Of a stretch of 64,000 nucleotides of DNA, positions 1-7,148 are shown one piece after another. Below the pieces are notes generated by a model, which searched no databases, was not told the origin of the DNA, and worked only from the letters and a program-made list of their open reading frames with translations. How positions within the stretch are numbered: the first letter of the stretch is position 1; every line of letters starts with the position of its first letter. The position numbers were made by a program, and so were the translations under genes. This DNA comes from Flavobacterium panacagri (GTDB lineage: Bacteria; Bacteroidota; Bacteroidia; Flavobacteriales; Flavobacteriaceae). The DNA is taken from contig NZ_CP119766.1 of the NCBI RefSeq assembly GCF_030378165.1, forward strand, positions 1,674,001-1,738,000, read 5' to 3'.

Positions 1-344
1 TACCAATTAATTTCTTTACCGGATTTTTGATCGTTAACGTAATCTATGACAGATTCTTTAGCTCCATTTTTATAATAACAGATAAATTCCCCATCTCTTT
101 TCAGGATATCTCTGTCCAAAGTAGCGCCAGTCATTTTCTTTCTTCCGTTTTTGTAGAAATCGGTGACAACGTATCTGGCACTTTTCTGGGAATAGTTGGT
201 AATTATTCTTGTATAACTAAAGTCTGGAGAAGTGGTTTCGCGATTTAATGAATCGAGAAAAATTTTCTTCGAAACCATATTAATCTGTGAAGATAGACTG
301 GCAGAAATTAAAAGGAAGAATAATATATAGGTGCATTTTTTCAT
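1..344 (-). CDS. Secreted MORN-repeat protein, N-terminal part
   Basis: The gene runs off the left edge, so only the first 114 codons are present. The product starts MKKCTYILFFLLISASLSSQ, which reads as a Sec signal peptide cleaved near the SSQ. Downstream are segments of the form FYKNGRKKMTGA and CYYKNGAKESVIDY, the YxNGxxx pattern of MORN_2 (YwqK-type) repeats. Proteins of this kind are common in Flavobacteria and are probably exported; their role is mostly unknown. The gene lies 33 bases downstream of the GAF-domain gene on the same strand and may be cotranscribed with it. The start is the only ATG in good register with a signal peptide. Confidence 0.75.
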   Translation of the reverse strand, partial: MKKCTYILFFLLISASLSSQINMVSKKIFLDSLNRETTSPDFSYTRIITNYSQKSARYVVTDFYKNGRKKMTGATLDRDILKRDGEFICYYKNGAKESVIDYVNDQKSGKEINW

Positions 345-377
345 TCAAATCTATTTTCTCTAATAAAAATAGAACTT

Positions 378-833
378 CTAGAATAATTTAGCAACCTCTT
401 GATTTACAAATTCTAAAAATCTTTCATCAGCTTCTGTAAAAGGATCAATAACATGACTGTCAATATCAATCTGTCCGATATTAACTCCATTAACAAAAAG
501 TGGTACTACAATTTCAGATTTAACGGTTAAACTGCAGGCAATATAATTATCTTGTGCTTTAACATCTGGTACTACAAAATTAGCGTTGCTCTCTGCAACC
601 TGTCCACAGATTCCTTTTCCAAACGGAATAACGGTATGGTCTGTTTCTGCACCCACATAAGGACCTAAATGAAGTGTTTTGCTTTCGTGGTTGGCAAAAT
701 AAAAACCTACCCAATTATAGTAGTCCACATTTTCATTTAATAATTGGCAGACAGCTAATAGTTTTTCATCTCTAACTTTATTGTTATCAGATATTATAGC
801 GCTTATTTTTGGTTGTAATTCTTGAAATGTCAT
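378..833 (-). CDS. GAF-domain protein, free methionine-(R)-sulfoxide reductase-like
   Basis: A single GAF domain fills the 151-residue protein. WVGFYF, the GKGICGQ loop, the IAC motif and the SEIVVPL strand all match the fRMsr (YebR/MsrC) family, which reduces free L-methionine-R-sulfoxide in the cytoplasm. Two of the three cysteines described for the E. coli enzyme are visible, in GICG and IAC. The position of the first cysteine, in the segment before the GKGICG loop, has none here, so resolution of the sulfenic acid may differ. The start at MTFQELQPK is preferred over an upstream ATG that would add MYKIFQI, because family members begin at this point. The family call is good; activity is inferred. 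Confidence 0.85.
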   Translation of the reverse strand: MTFQELQPKISAIISDNNKVRDEKLLAVCQLLNENVDYYNWVGFYFANHESKTLHLGPYVGAETDHTVIPFGKGICGQVAESNANFVVPDVKAQDNYIACSLTVKSEIVVPLFVNGVNIGQIDIDSHVIDPFTEADERFLEFVNQEVAKLF

Positions 834-905
834 GATTTGAAATATTTTATACAAAAGTATTTAAAGCTGAACTCAAAAAATACATAAATTTGAAAAAAAA
901 ATCTC

Positions 906-1442
906 TTGAAGAAATATTTAGTCCAGTTTAAACCATTTTTAATTTTCGTAGGGATATTCTTCCTGACGTATATTGTGTTGACTTTGCTTTATAAATTCTA
1001 TTTAAATAGTTACGAAGCAAATGATCTTGATGGTATAACGGTAACAGCTGGCAGAAATACGGAGCAGTTATTAAAATTGCTTAATTATGATGTAATTATC
1101 CAAAAAAGTGCTCAAAATCCGTGGATGAGAGTTGGTCTTAACGGTAAATTTTTAGCTCTTATAACCGAAGGATGCAATGCAGTGAGTGTCATGATTCTTT
1201 TTGTTTCTTTTGTTGCTGCTTTTTCAGGAAAGTTTAAGCAAACCTTTCTGTTTATATTTTTAGGCGTTCTATCCATTTATATTTTAAACATAATTAGAAT
1301 TGCACTCTTAACAGTTTTGTTGTTTTATTTTCCAAAACAAAACCATTTTCTTCATGGCGTTGTGTTTCCGCTGATTATTTACGGATATGTTTTTGTTTTA
1401 TGGATTTTCTGGATTAATAGATTTTCAAAATATGCTAGATAA
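906..1442 (+). CDS. xrtF: Exosortase family protein XrtF
   Basis: This is a 178-residue polytopic membrane protein with about five hydrophobic segments. The exosortase catalytic triad can be seen as Cys in EGCNAVSV, Arg in NIIRIALL and His in FLHGVVFP. Exosortases are membrane transpeptidases or proteases that process C-terminal sorting signals of exported proteins. The XrtF subtype is typical of Flavobacteria and is always paired with the small membrane protein encoded next. The start codon is TTG (MKKYLVQFKPF). The gene overlaps the next one by 11 bases. No PEP-CTERM-like substrate is encoded in the window. Confidence 0.88.
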   Translation: MKKYLVQFKPFLIFVGIFFLTYIVLTLLYKFYLNSYEANDLDGITVTAGRNTEQLLKLLNYDVIIQKSAQNPWMRVGLNGKFLALITEGCNAVSVMILFVSFVAAFSGKFKQTFLFIFLGVLSIYILNIIRIALLTVLLFYFPKQNHFLHGVVFPLIIYGYVFVLWIFWINRFSKYAR

Positions 1443-1878
1443 CTTAAAAGAAAATAAACTTCAAATTTTTATTGCGGTATTAGTAATAATGGGTTTCGCT
1501 CTAATTAGGAATTTTGAAACACAATTGTTTTATGATCCTTTTTTGAATTATTTTAAAGATGATTTTACCGATTTACCTTTTCCGAAATATGATGTTTTAA
1601 AGCTCTTTTTTGGACTTTTTTTTCGTTATTTTCTAAATTCATTACTGTCTCTGATTTTGATTTACGTGTTATTTCAAGATCGGGATATTTTTCAATTTAG
1701 TTTGTTTGTATACGTCTTTTTTCTGGTATTGCTTCTAACTGCATTTTTTATTATTCTGGGATTCTTTCCAGATGCTGGCTGGTTGCTTTTTTATGTTCGA
1801 AGATTCATAATTCAGCCAATTTTAGTCTTGCTATTTATTCCAGGATTTTATTATCAGCTTCAAAAATCAAAAAAATAA
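1432..1878 (+). CDS. Exosortase F system-associated membrane protein
   Basis: A 148-residue membrane protein with about four hydrophobic helices and a short charged linker (DDFTDLPFPKYDVLK). It matches in size, position and character the protein always found next to XrtF. The ATG at 1432 (MLDNLKENKLQIF) overlaps the end of xrtF and is preferred over an in-frame upstream start deep inside xrtF. Translation is probably coupled to xrtF. The molecular function is not known; it may be a chaperone or assembly partner of the exosortase. Confidence 0.82.
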   Translation: MLDNLKENKLQIFIAVLVIMGFALIRNFETQLFYDPFLNYFKDDFTDLPFPKYDVLKLFFGLFFRYFLNSLLSLILIYVLFQDRDIFQFSLFVYVFFLVLLLTAFFIILGFFPDAGWLLFYVRRFIIQPILVLLFIPGFYYQLQKSKK

Positions 1879-1925
1879 CATTTATTTTGGTTTTTTTATC
1901 GGCAGTTTTTGAATAGTTTTGCAGT

Positions 1926-2324
1926 ATGAACTTAAAAAAGTGTACAGGACTATTTTTAGCGTTCCTATTATTGGTTTCCAATATTGGGTTTGCTCTTGAT
2001 GTGCACTATTGTGGCGGAAAAATCGCTTCTATTTCTTTAAATACAACTTCAAAACCAGTAATCGAAAAGAAATGCTGCGGTTCTAAAGAAAAAAAGAATT
2101 CCTGCTGTAAAGACAAACATGTTCAGATTGAGAAAAAGTCAGATAACGCGACACTTAAATTTTTCTTTTTTCAATTTGATTTTCCGGCAATTCAGCAAGA
2201 TTACAAACCTTTAGTATTTTTAGAACTTCCAAGTTTTAAAAAGAAAGAAGTACTTTCGTATTATGCTGATGCAAATGCGCCTCCCTTATTTAAATTATAC
2301 CATCAGTATATTTTCTATTCCTGA
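1926..2324 (+). CDS. HYC_CC_PP family secreted cysteine-rich protein
   Basis: A 132-residue protein with an N-terminal signal peptide (MNLKKCTGLFLAFLLLVSNI). The mature part begins with the motif HYCGGK, then KKCCGS and NSCCKD, and ends with an APPLFKLY segment. These are the three signatures that give the HYC_CC_PP family its name. The family is found in Bacteroidota, usually just upstream of a TonB-dependent receptor, as here. The paired cysteines suggest metal (perhaps copper) binding outside the inner membrane, but this is inferred. A TAGTTTTG box ends only 4 bases before the ATG, so the mRNA leader may be very short. Confidence 0.82.
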   Translation: MNLKKCTGLFLAFLLLVSNIGFALDVHYCGGKIASISLNTTSKPVIEKKCCGSKEKKNSCCKDKHVQIEKKSDNATLKFFFFQFDFPAIQQDYKPLVFLELPSFKKKEVLSYYADANAPPLFKLYHQYIFYS

Positions 2325-2348
2325 TTTTAATGTTTAAGATAAAATGCT

Positions 2349-2416
2349 AGCCTTGATTAAGGCTTTGCGTTTACATTTTGATTGTTTTTTGTTTTCAAAC
2401 AAAGATCAAAAATGTA
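2349..2416 (+). promoter_or_regulatory. Two stem-loops ahead of the metal-linked TonB receptor gene
   Basis: The first hairpin is AGCCTT-GATT-AAGGCT (2349-2364). The second is an imperfect inverted repeat with arms around 2372-2388 and 2396-2416 (ACATTTT...GAT against ATC...AAAATGT). They fill the gap between the HYC_CC_PP gene and the receptor gene. They could be a weak terminator, a processing site or a leader element; the sequence does not decide. Confidence 0.4.
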
Positions 2417-2444
2417 GTTCTATTTAACATTAAAATCATTTTTT

Positions 2445-4451
2445 ATGCAAAAAAATATTATGCTTTTTATGGCATTTTTGCTTTCTGTTGCTGCTTTTTC
2501 GCAAGAAGATTTAGAGGAAGTAAAAATCAATAAAAAACAAAAAGGAATCAAAAAATCCTTCACCGTAACAGCCAATACATCAGTTATTACCAGTAAAGAA
2601 TTGCTTAAAGCAGCGTGCTGTAATTTGGCAGAAAGCTTTGAGACCAATCCATCAATCGATGTCAATTTTTCTGATGCCTTAACAGGAACCAAACAAATCA
2701 AAATGCTTGGTTTAACCAGTCCGTATTTAATGATTACAGAAGAAAATATTCCTTCTGTTCGTGGTGCTTCTCAAGCATACGGCCTTTCATTTACTCCTGG
2801 AACTTGGATCGAAAGCGTTCAGATTACCAAAGGAGCAGGAAGTGTTATCAATGGTTACGAAAGTATCTCAGGTCAGATCAATACAGAACTTTTAAAACCA
2901 TTAAGCGATATTCCTTTCTTTGTGAATGCTTACGGTTCAACAGATTCTCGATTTGAATTGAATACCCATTTCAATAAAAAACTTTCTGATAAATGGGCTA
3001 CCAGTTTATTTGTGCACGGAAATACGCGTGTAGCAAAAAACGACATGAACAATGATGGTTTTTTAGATAATCCATTAGGGAAACAGATCAATGTTTTAAA
3101 TCGTTACCAATATTATAATCCGGAAAGTGGTTTAGTCAGTTTTATCAATTTCAGATATATGAATGATAAAAAACAGACTGGAGAAGTGGATTTTGATAAA
3201 GATCGTGATCGTGGCACTACTAATTACTGGGGGTCAGAAATCAATACAGAACGTTTTGATGTTTCTACAAAAATCGGTTATGTGTTTAAAGATATGCCTT
3301 ATCAAAGTATTGGTTTTCAAAATGCTTTCAATAGTCATAAACAAGATTCTTATTTTGGTTTAAATCTTTACGATATCAAACAAAATAGCTTTTATTCTAA
3401 TTTGATTTTCAATTCCATCATTAGTAATACAATGCACAAGTTTACAACTGGTTTGAACTTTACATACGACCAATATCAAGAATTTGTAAATGTTGCAGAC
3501 TACAGCAGAATTGACAATTCGGTTGGAGCATTCTTCGAATATACTTATGATAACACAGATAATTTCAGTTTGATTTTAGGTGGAAGAGTAGACAATCATA
3601 ACCGATTGGGTTTCTTTGTGACTCCAAGATTACACATGAGATATAATCCATGGAAAAATGGTGTGATTCGTTTTTCTGCAGGAAGAGGAAAACGAACAGC
3701 CAATATTTTTGCTGAAAACCAACAGCTTTTTGCTAGTTCAAGAACGTTTTCAATTTTAGATTCTAGCGGAAAAGTATACGGTTTGAATCCAGAAATTGCT
3801 TGGAATTACGGAGTCAGTTTTTCTCAGAAATTCAAGATTTTTGGTAAAAATGCCGATGCAGGTTTTGACTTTTACAGAACCGATTTTCAAAATCAGGCGG
3901 TTGTAGATGTAATGCAGAGTCCGCAACAAGTTTTGTTTTATGATTTAAAAGGAAGCTCTTTTGCAAACAGTCTTCAAGTAGAATTTAATTACGAGTTGAT
4001 TCATAATTTAAATTTGAGAACGGCTTATAAATACTACGATATTCAAACAGACTATTTAAGTGGTTCTTTCCAGCGTCCTTTACAGGCAAAACATCGTTTC
4101 CTAGGCAATCTGGAATATGAAACGACTTTGAACGATGACAAACAATGGAAGTTTGATTTTACTTATAACTGGTCAGGAAAACAGCAGTTGCCATATACTG
4201 CTTCGAATCCTACGGAAGATCAATTTCCTGATTTCTCACCTGCTTTCGCAGTAATGAATGCACAAGTAACCCGTGTTTTTTCTTCTGTTTTTGAAGTATA
4301 TATAGGAGGAGAAAATATTGGAAACTATAAACAGAAAAAAGCAATTTTAGGAGCAGAAAATCCTTTTGGACCAAATTTTGATGCATCTGTTGCATACGCG
4401 CCAATTTTTGGACAAATGTATTATGCGGGATTACGATTTAAAATCAAATAA
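2445..4451 (+). CDS. TonB-dependent outer membrane receptor, probably metal-linked
   Basis: A 668-residue protein with a signal peptide (MQKNIMLFMAFLLSVAAFSQ), a plug domain at about residues 40-150 (SVITSKELLKAACCNLAESF, then TKGAGSVINGYESISGQINTE) and a long beta-barrel ending GLRFKIK. TonB receptors import scarce ligands across the outer membrane. This one lacks the carboxypeptidase-like N-terminal domain seen in the receptor at 39747. The plug carries a CC pair in AACCNLAE. It sits between a cysteine-rich HYC_CC_PP protein and an HMA-domain protein, which suggests a transition metal or metal chelate, most likely copper, as ligand. That ligand assignment is inferred from context only. Confidence 0.88.
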   Translation: MQKNIMLFMAFLLSVAAFSQEDLEEVKINKKQKGIKKSFTVTANTSVITSKELLKAACCNLAESFETNPSIDVNFSDALTGTKQIKMLGLTSPYLMITEENIPSVRGASQAYGLSFTPGTWIESVQITKGAGSVINGYESISGQINTELLKPLSDIPFFVNAYGSTDSRFELNTHFNKKLSDKWATSLFVHGNTRVAKNDMNNDGFLDNPLGKQINVLNRYQYYNPESGLVSFINFRYMNDKKQTGEVDFDKDRDRGTTNYWGSEINTERFDVSTKIGYVFKDMPYQSIGFQNAFNSHKQDSYFGLNLYDIKQNSFYSNLIFNSIISNTMHKFTTGLNFTYDQYQEFVNVADYSRIDNSVGAFFEYTYDNTDNFSLILGGRVDNHNRLGFFVTPRLHMRYNPWKNGVIRFSAGRGKRTANIFAENQQLFASSRTFSILDSSGKVYGLNPEIAWNYGVSFSQKFKIFGKNADAGFDFYRTDFQNQAVVDVMQSPQQVLFYDLKGSSFANSLQVEFNYELIHNLNLRTAYKYYDIQTDYLSGSFQRPLQAKHRFLGNLEYETTLNDDKQWKFDFTYNWSGKQQLPYTASNPTEDQFPDFSPAFAVMNAQVTRVFSSVFEVYIGGENIGNYKQKKAILGAENPFGPNFDASVAYAPIFGQMYYAGLRFKIK

Positions 4452-4501
4452 ATAATAACAATTTCAAGAATCAATTTTAATAACAATAAATAATAATTAA
4501 G

Positions 4502-4843
4502 ATGAATAAATTACTTTTAATAGCAATGATTACATTTTTTGGATTTTCAGCGCAAGCTCAAACTAAAAAAAATAAAAACTTAAAATATACTACAGAAGTA
4601 AATGGTAACTGCGAGCAGTGTAAAAAACGAATTGAGAAAGCTGCTTATGGTGTTCCTGGAGTAAAAACGGCTAGCTGGGACATTAGTTCTCATCAATTGT
4701 CAGTTATTTTGAACGAAGAGAAATCTTCTCCTTTAGATTTAAATAAGGCAGTTGCAAAAGCAGGTCATGATACTAAAGAGGTTAAAGCAACAACGGAAGA
4801 TTATGATAATCTTCATAGCTGCTGCAAGTATGTGAGAGAATAA
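4502..4843 (+). CDS. Exported heavy-metal-associated (HMA) domain protein
   Basis: A 113-residue protein with signal peptide MNKLLLIAMITFFGFSAQAQ followed by one HMA fold. The metal motif is CEQC in NGNCEQCKKRIEKAAYGVPG, and the KTASWDIS and AGHDTKEV segments are typical HMA strands. A second cysteine pair (HSCCKY) lies near the C terminus. HMA domains bind and pass on Cu(I) or similar ions; with a signal peptide this one should work in the periplasm. It is 50 bases downstream of the receptor gene and followed by a strong terminator, so it closes the metal operon that starts at 1926. Confidence 0.88.
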   Translation: MNKLLLIAMITFFGFSAQAQTKKNKNLKYTTEVNGNCEQCKKRIEKAAYGVPGVKTASWDISSHQLSVILNEEKSSPLDLNKAVAKAGHDTKEVKATTEDYDNLHSCCKYVRE

Positions 4844-4851
4844 TTATAACG

Positions 4852-4882
4852 AAAAGCCCAAATGAATGTTTGGGCTTTTTTT
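4852..4882 (+). terminator. Intrinsic terminator after the metal-linked operon
   Basis: GCCCAAA-TGAATG-TTTGGGC (4856-4875) forms a perfect 7-bp stem followed by a run of T. It lies 13 bases after the HMA gene stop. Confidence 0.9.
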
Positions 4883-4977
4883 AATAGTTAATTTATGTTT
4901 AAAATACTGCATTTTATTGCGGTTAAGCTAAATTATTGTTACTTTCACGAACTTATAAAAATAACCAAATTCGATTT

Positions 4978-5658
4978 ATGAATAATTTTGATTGGACTCA
5001 GTTAATTAACCCTGAATTTTATATTACTTTAAGTGTCGGAGGTTTTCAGATTGGGTTATTTATTGTGTTGTTTATAGTTTTTGCTGAAACAGGACTTTTT
5101 GCAGGTTTTTTTCTGCCTGGAGACAGTTTACTTTTTTTAGCTGGTATTTACAGCCGCGACTTAATTGAGAATGTTGTTCATATTCCAAATGATTTTATAA
5201 ATGTATTTTTACTTGCCACTGCAGTAGCAATAATGGGAGTTTTAGGAAATATGACAGGTTATTGGTTTGGAGCTAAAAGTGGTTATTATTTGTTTAAAAA
5301 AGAAGATACCTTTTGGTTTAAGAAAAAGTATCTGCTTCAATCAAAAGATTTCTTTGAGAAGTACGGTGGAAAGGCAATTATTTACGCTCGTTTCCTTCCT
5401 ATTTTTAGAACATTTGCTCCAATAGTTGCTGGGATTGTTTCAATGGATAAAAAGAAATTTATGTTTTATAATATTCTAAGTTCTTTCCTTTGGTCATTTA
5501 TTTTAATCTTTGCGGGGCACTATTTATACGGAGTCTTTTTAAAACAAGGAATAGATTTAAAAAAACATATTGAATATATCATCATCATCATAATAATAAT
5601 ATCAACGTTACCAGTCATATTAAAGCTTTTAAAAAAGAGGCCGAACGAACAGATATAA
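4978..5658 (+). CDS. DedA family membrane protein
   Basis: A 226-residue polytopic protein. GLFAGFFLPGDSLLFLAG, GNMTGYWFGAKSGYYLF and the conserved FARFLPIFRTFAPIVAG-type segment (YARFLPIFRTFAPIVAGI) identify the DedA/SNARE-associated family, now linked to lipid (undecaprenyl phosphate or phospholipid) flipping. The ATG at 4978 (MNNFDWTQL) is preferred over an upstream in-frame start. The last membrane helix contains eight consecutive isoleucines encoded by a triplet tract (ATC and ATA repeats near 5577-5602), a possible length-variable spot. The gene seems to stand alone, with terminators on both sides. Confidence 0.9.
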   Translation: MNNFDWTQLINPEFYITLSVGGFQIGLFIVLFIVFAETGLFAGFFLPGDSLLFLAGIYSRDLIENVVHIPNDFINVFLLATAVAIMGVLGNMTGYWFGAKSGYYLFKKEDTFWFKKKYLLQSKDFFEKYGGKAIIYARFLPIFRTFAPIVAGIVSMDKKKFMFYNILSSFLWSFILIFAGHYLYGVFLKQGIDLKKHIEYIIIIIIIISTLPVILKLLKKRPNEQI

Positions 5659-5673
5659 TTTAATAAAAGATAC

Positions 5674-5706
5674 AAAAAAATCCGAATTCAGCTTCGGATT
5701 TTTTTA
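5674..5706. terminator. Intrinsic terminator after the DedA gene
   Basis: ATCCGAA-TTCAGC-TTCGGAT (5680-5699) with A-run before and T-run after, so it could work in both directions between the DedA gene and the converging cell-shape operon. Confidence 0.88.
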
Positions 5707-5724
5707 TGCTTATAATCGATGTGA

Positions 5725-5892
5725 TTAATCTATTTGTGTAATTGGTTCAAGATAGTCTAACAGTATCTCATCTCCCTTTTCAATAATAATGAAATTAACA
5801 TAATATACATTGTGTTTATAAGATTGAAATGTTGGGCAATGTATACTAAAATCTTGAGCAATAATTAAAGTTTTGTTTGAATTTGGAATTTT
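5725..5892 (-). pseudogene. Open frame remnant downstream of rodA, no normal start
   Basis: On the minus strand, a 55-codon open frame follows the rodA stop. It reads as plausible protein (for example DFSIHCPTFQSYKHNVYY and EKGDEILLDYLEPITQID) and ends with TAA at 5725. It has no ATG, GTG or TTG in a suitable place; an in-frame TAG at 5893-5895 closes it upstream. It may be the tail of a lost gene, or a small ORF starting at ATT. I do not recognise a family. Confidence 0.3.
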
Positions 5893-5897
5893 CTAAT

Positions 5898-7133
5898 TTA
5901 CCATTCATTTACTTTATTAGCATCCATTTTAAGGAAAATAAACAACAATATCGTAAATCCCCAAAGTCCAGAACCTCCATAAGAAAAGAAGGGGAGAGGT
6001 ACTCCAATTGTTGGGAAAATTCCAATTACCATGGCAATGTTTACAAAGAAGTGGATAAAGAGAATTCCGGCTACACAATAGCCATAGACTCGACTGAATT
6101 TTGTTTTCTGTCTTTCGGCTAAATAAATAACTCTAAGCAGTAATGTAACAAAAAGCACAATTACAGTCAAAGAACCTGCAAATCCCCATTCTTCACCTAC
6201 AGTGGTAAAGATATAATCGGTATGCTGTTCTGGAACGAATCCTCCTTTGGTTTGTGTTCCTTCTAAGAATCCTTTTCCAATCCATCCTCCAGATCCAATT
6301 GCAATTTCAGATTGATTGGTATTGTATCCTATACCTTTCATATCGACTGTTTTTCCTAATAAAATATTGAAACGATCTCTATGGTGCTGTTTAAAAACGT
6401 TGTCGAAAACATAATCAACAGAAAATACAAAACCAGATATTAAAGCTAATAAGATTGCACTAAGCAAGAGATTGCGATCAACAACTCTTCCTTTGAAATA
6501 AATAATAGCTAAAACGACAAAAGCTATAATAATAACGACATAAGGTTCGAGAACCAAAGTAAGTACAAATAAAACGATGGTTATAAAAGCTGTCCATACA
6601 TACCAAGAAGGTAAACCCTCTCGATATAAAACCAAAATAAAAACACTGTATATTAAAGCACTTCCAGGGTCTGGTTGTGGTAAAATAAGCATTACAGGTA
6701 AAAGCATAATTGCCAGTGCCTGAATCTGTCTATTGGTTTCTTTTAGGTTGATTTGTGTATCACTTAAGTATTTAGCCAAAGCTAATGAAGTGGCTGCTTT
6801 AGCAAATTCTGAAGGTTGTAAAGTAAAGCTTCCAATAGCATACCAGCATCGCTGTCCAGCAATTGTTTTTCCAAAGAGAAATAGTCCTGCAAGTGATAAT
6901 AAAGCTACTCCGAAGATAATACTGGCGTATTTTTCATAAAATTTACCATCAACAAAAAGTACAACAAATATCAAAGGAATTGTACAGCCAATAAAGATAA
7001 GCTGTTTTTGATAAGTTCCATCAGTTGATAATAGGGAAGACGAATAAATATTCAGCCAACCCAGTGTTACCAGCGCAATGTAGATAAAGACACTTATCCA
7101 ATCAATATTATTTTTTACACTTTGATTTTTCAT
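5898..7133 (-). CDS. rodA: Rod shape-determining protein RodA (SEDS glycosyltransferase)
   Basis: A 411-residue protein with about ten membrane helices. LQPSEFAK, QPDPGSALIY and the C-terminal GIFPTIGVPLPFFSYGGSG are hallmark SEDS motifs. RodA polymerises lipid II into glycan strands in the inner membrane and works with PBP2, whose gene lies immediately upstream with a 15-base gap. It is the last gene of the mreB-mreC-mreD-mrdA-rodA operon. The start MKNQSVKNNIDW precedes the first helix. Length and motifs are normal for the family. Confidence 0.95.
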   Translation of the reverse strand: MKNQSVKNNIDWISVFIYIALVTLGWLNIYSSSLLSTDGTYQKQLIFIGCTIPLIFVVLFVDGKFYEKYASIIFGVALLSLAGLFLFGKTIAGQRCWYAIGSFTLQPSEFAKAATSLALAKYLSDTQINLKETNRQIQALAIMLLPVMLILPQPDPGSALIYSVFILVLYREGLPSWYVWTAFITIVLFVLTLVLEPYVVIIIAFVVLAIIYFKGRVVDRNLLLSAILLALISGFVFSVDYVFDNVFKQHHRDRFNILLGKTVDMKGIGYNTNQSEIAIGSGGWIGKGFLEGTQTKGGFVPEQHTDYIFTTVGEEWGFAGSLTVIVLFVTLLLRVIYLAERQKTKFSRVYGYCVAGILFIHFFVNIAMVIGIFPTIGVPLPFFSYGGSGLWGFTILLFIFLKMDANKVNEW

Positions 7134-7148
7134 TTGAAATACTTTCTC

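Noticed and set aside
27..248. A 73-codon plus-strand ORF at the left edge
   Set aside because: It is antisense to the partial MORN-repeat gene, which has a signal peptide and repeat motifs.
5577..5602. Triplet ATC/ATA tract as a phase-variable site
   Set aside because: It is imperfect, in frame and within a membrane helix; a length change would not shift the frame, so no switching role is claimed.
5877..6122. An 81-codon plus-strand ORF
   Set aside because: It is antisense to the 3' end of rodA and shows no family features.
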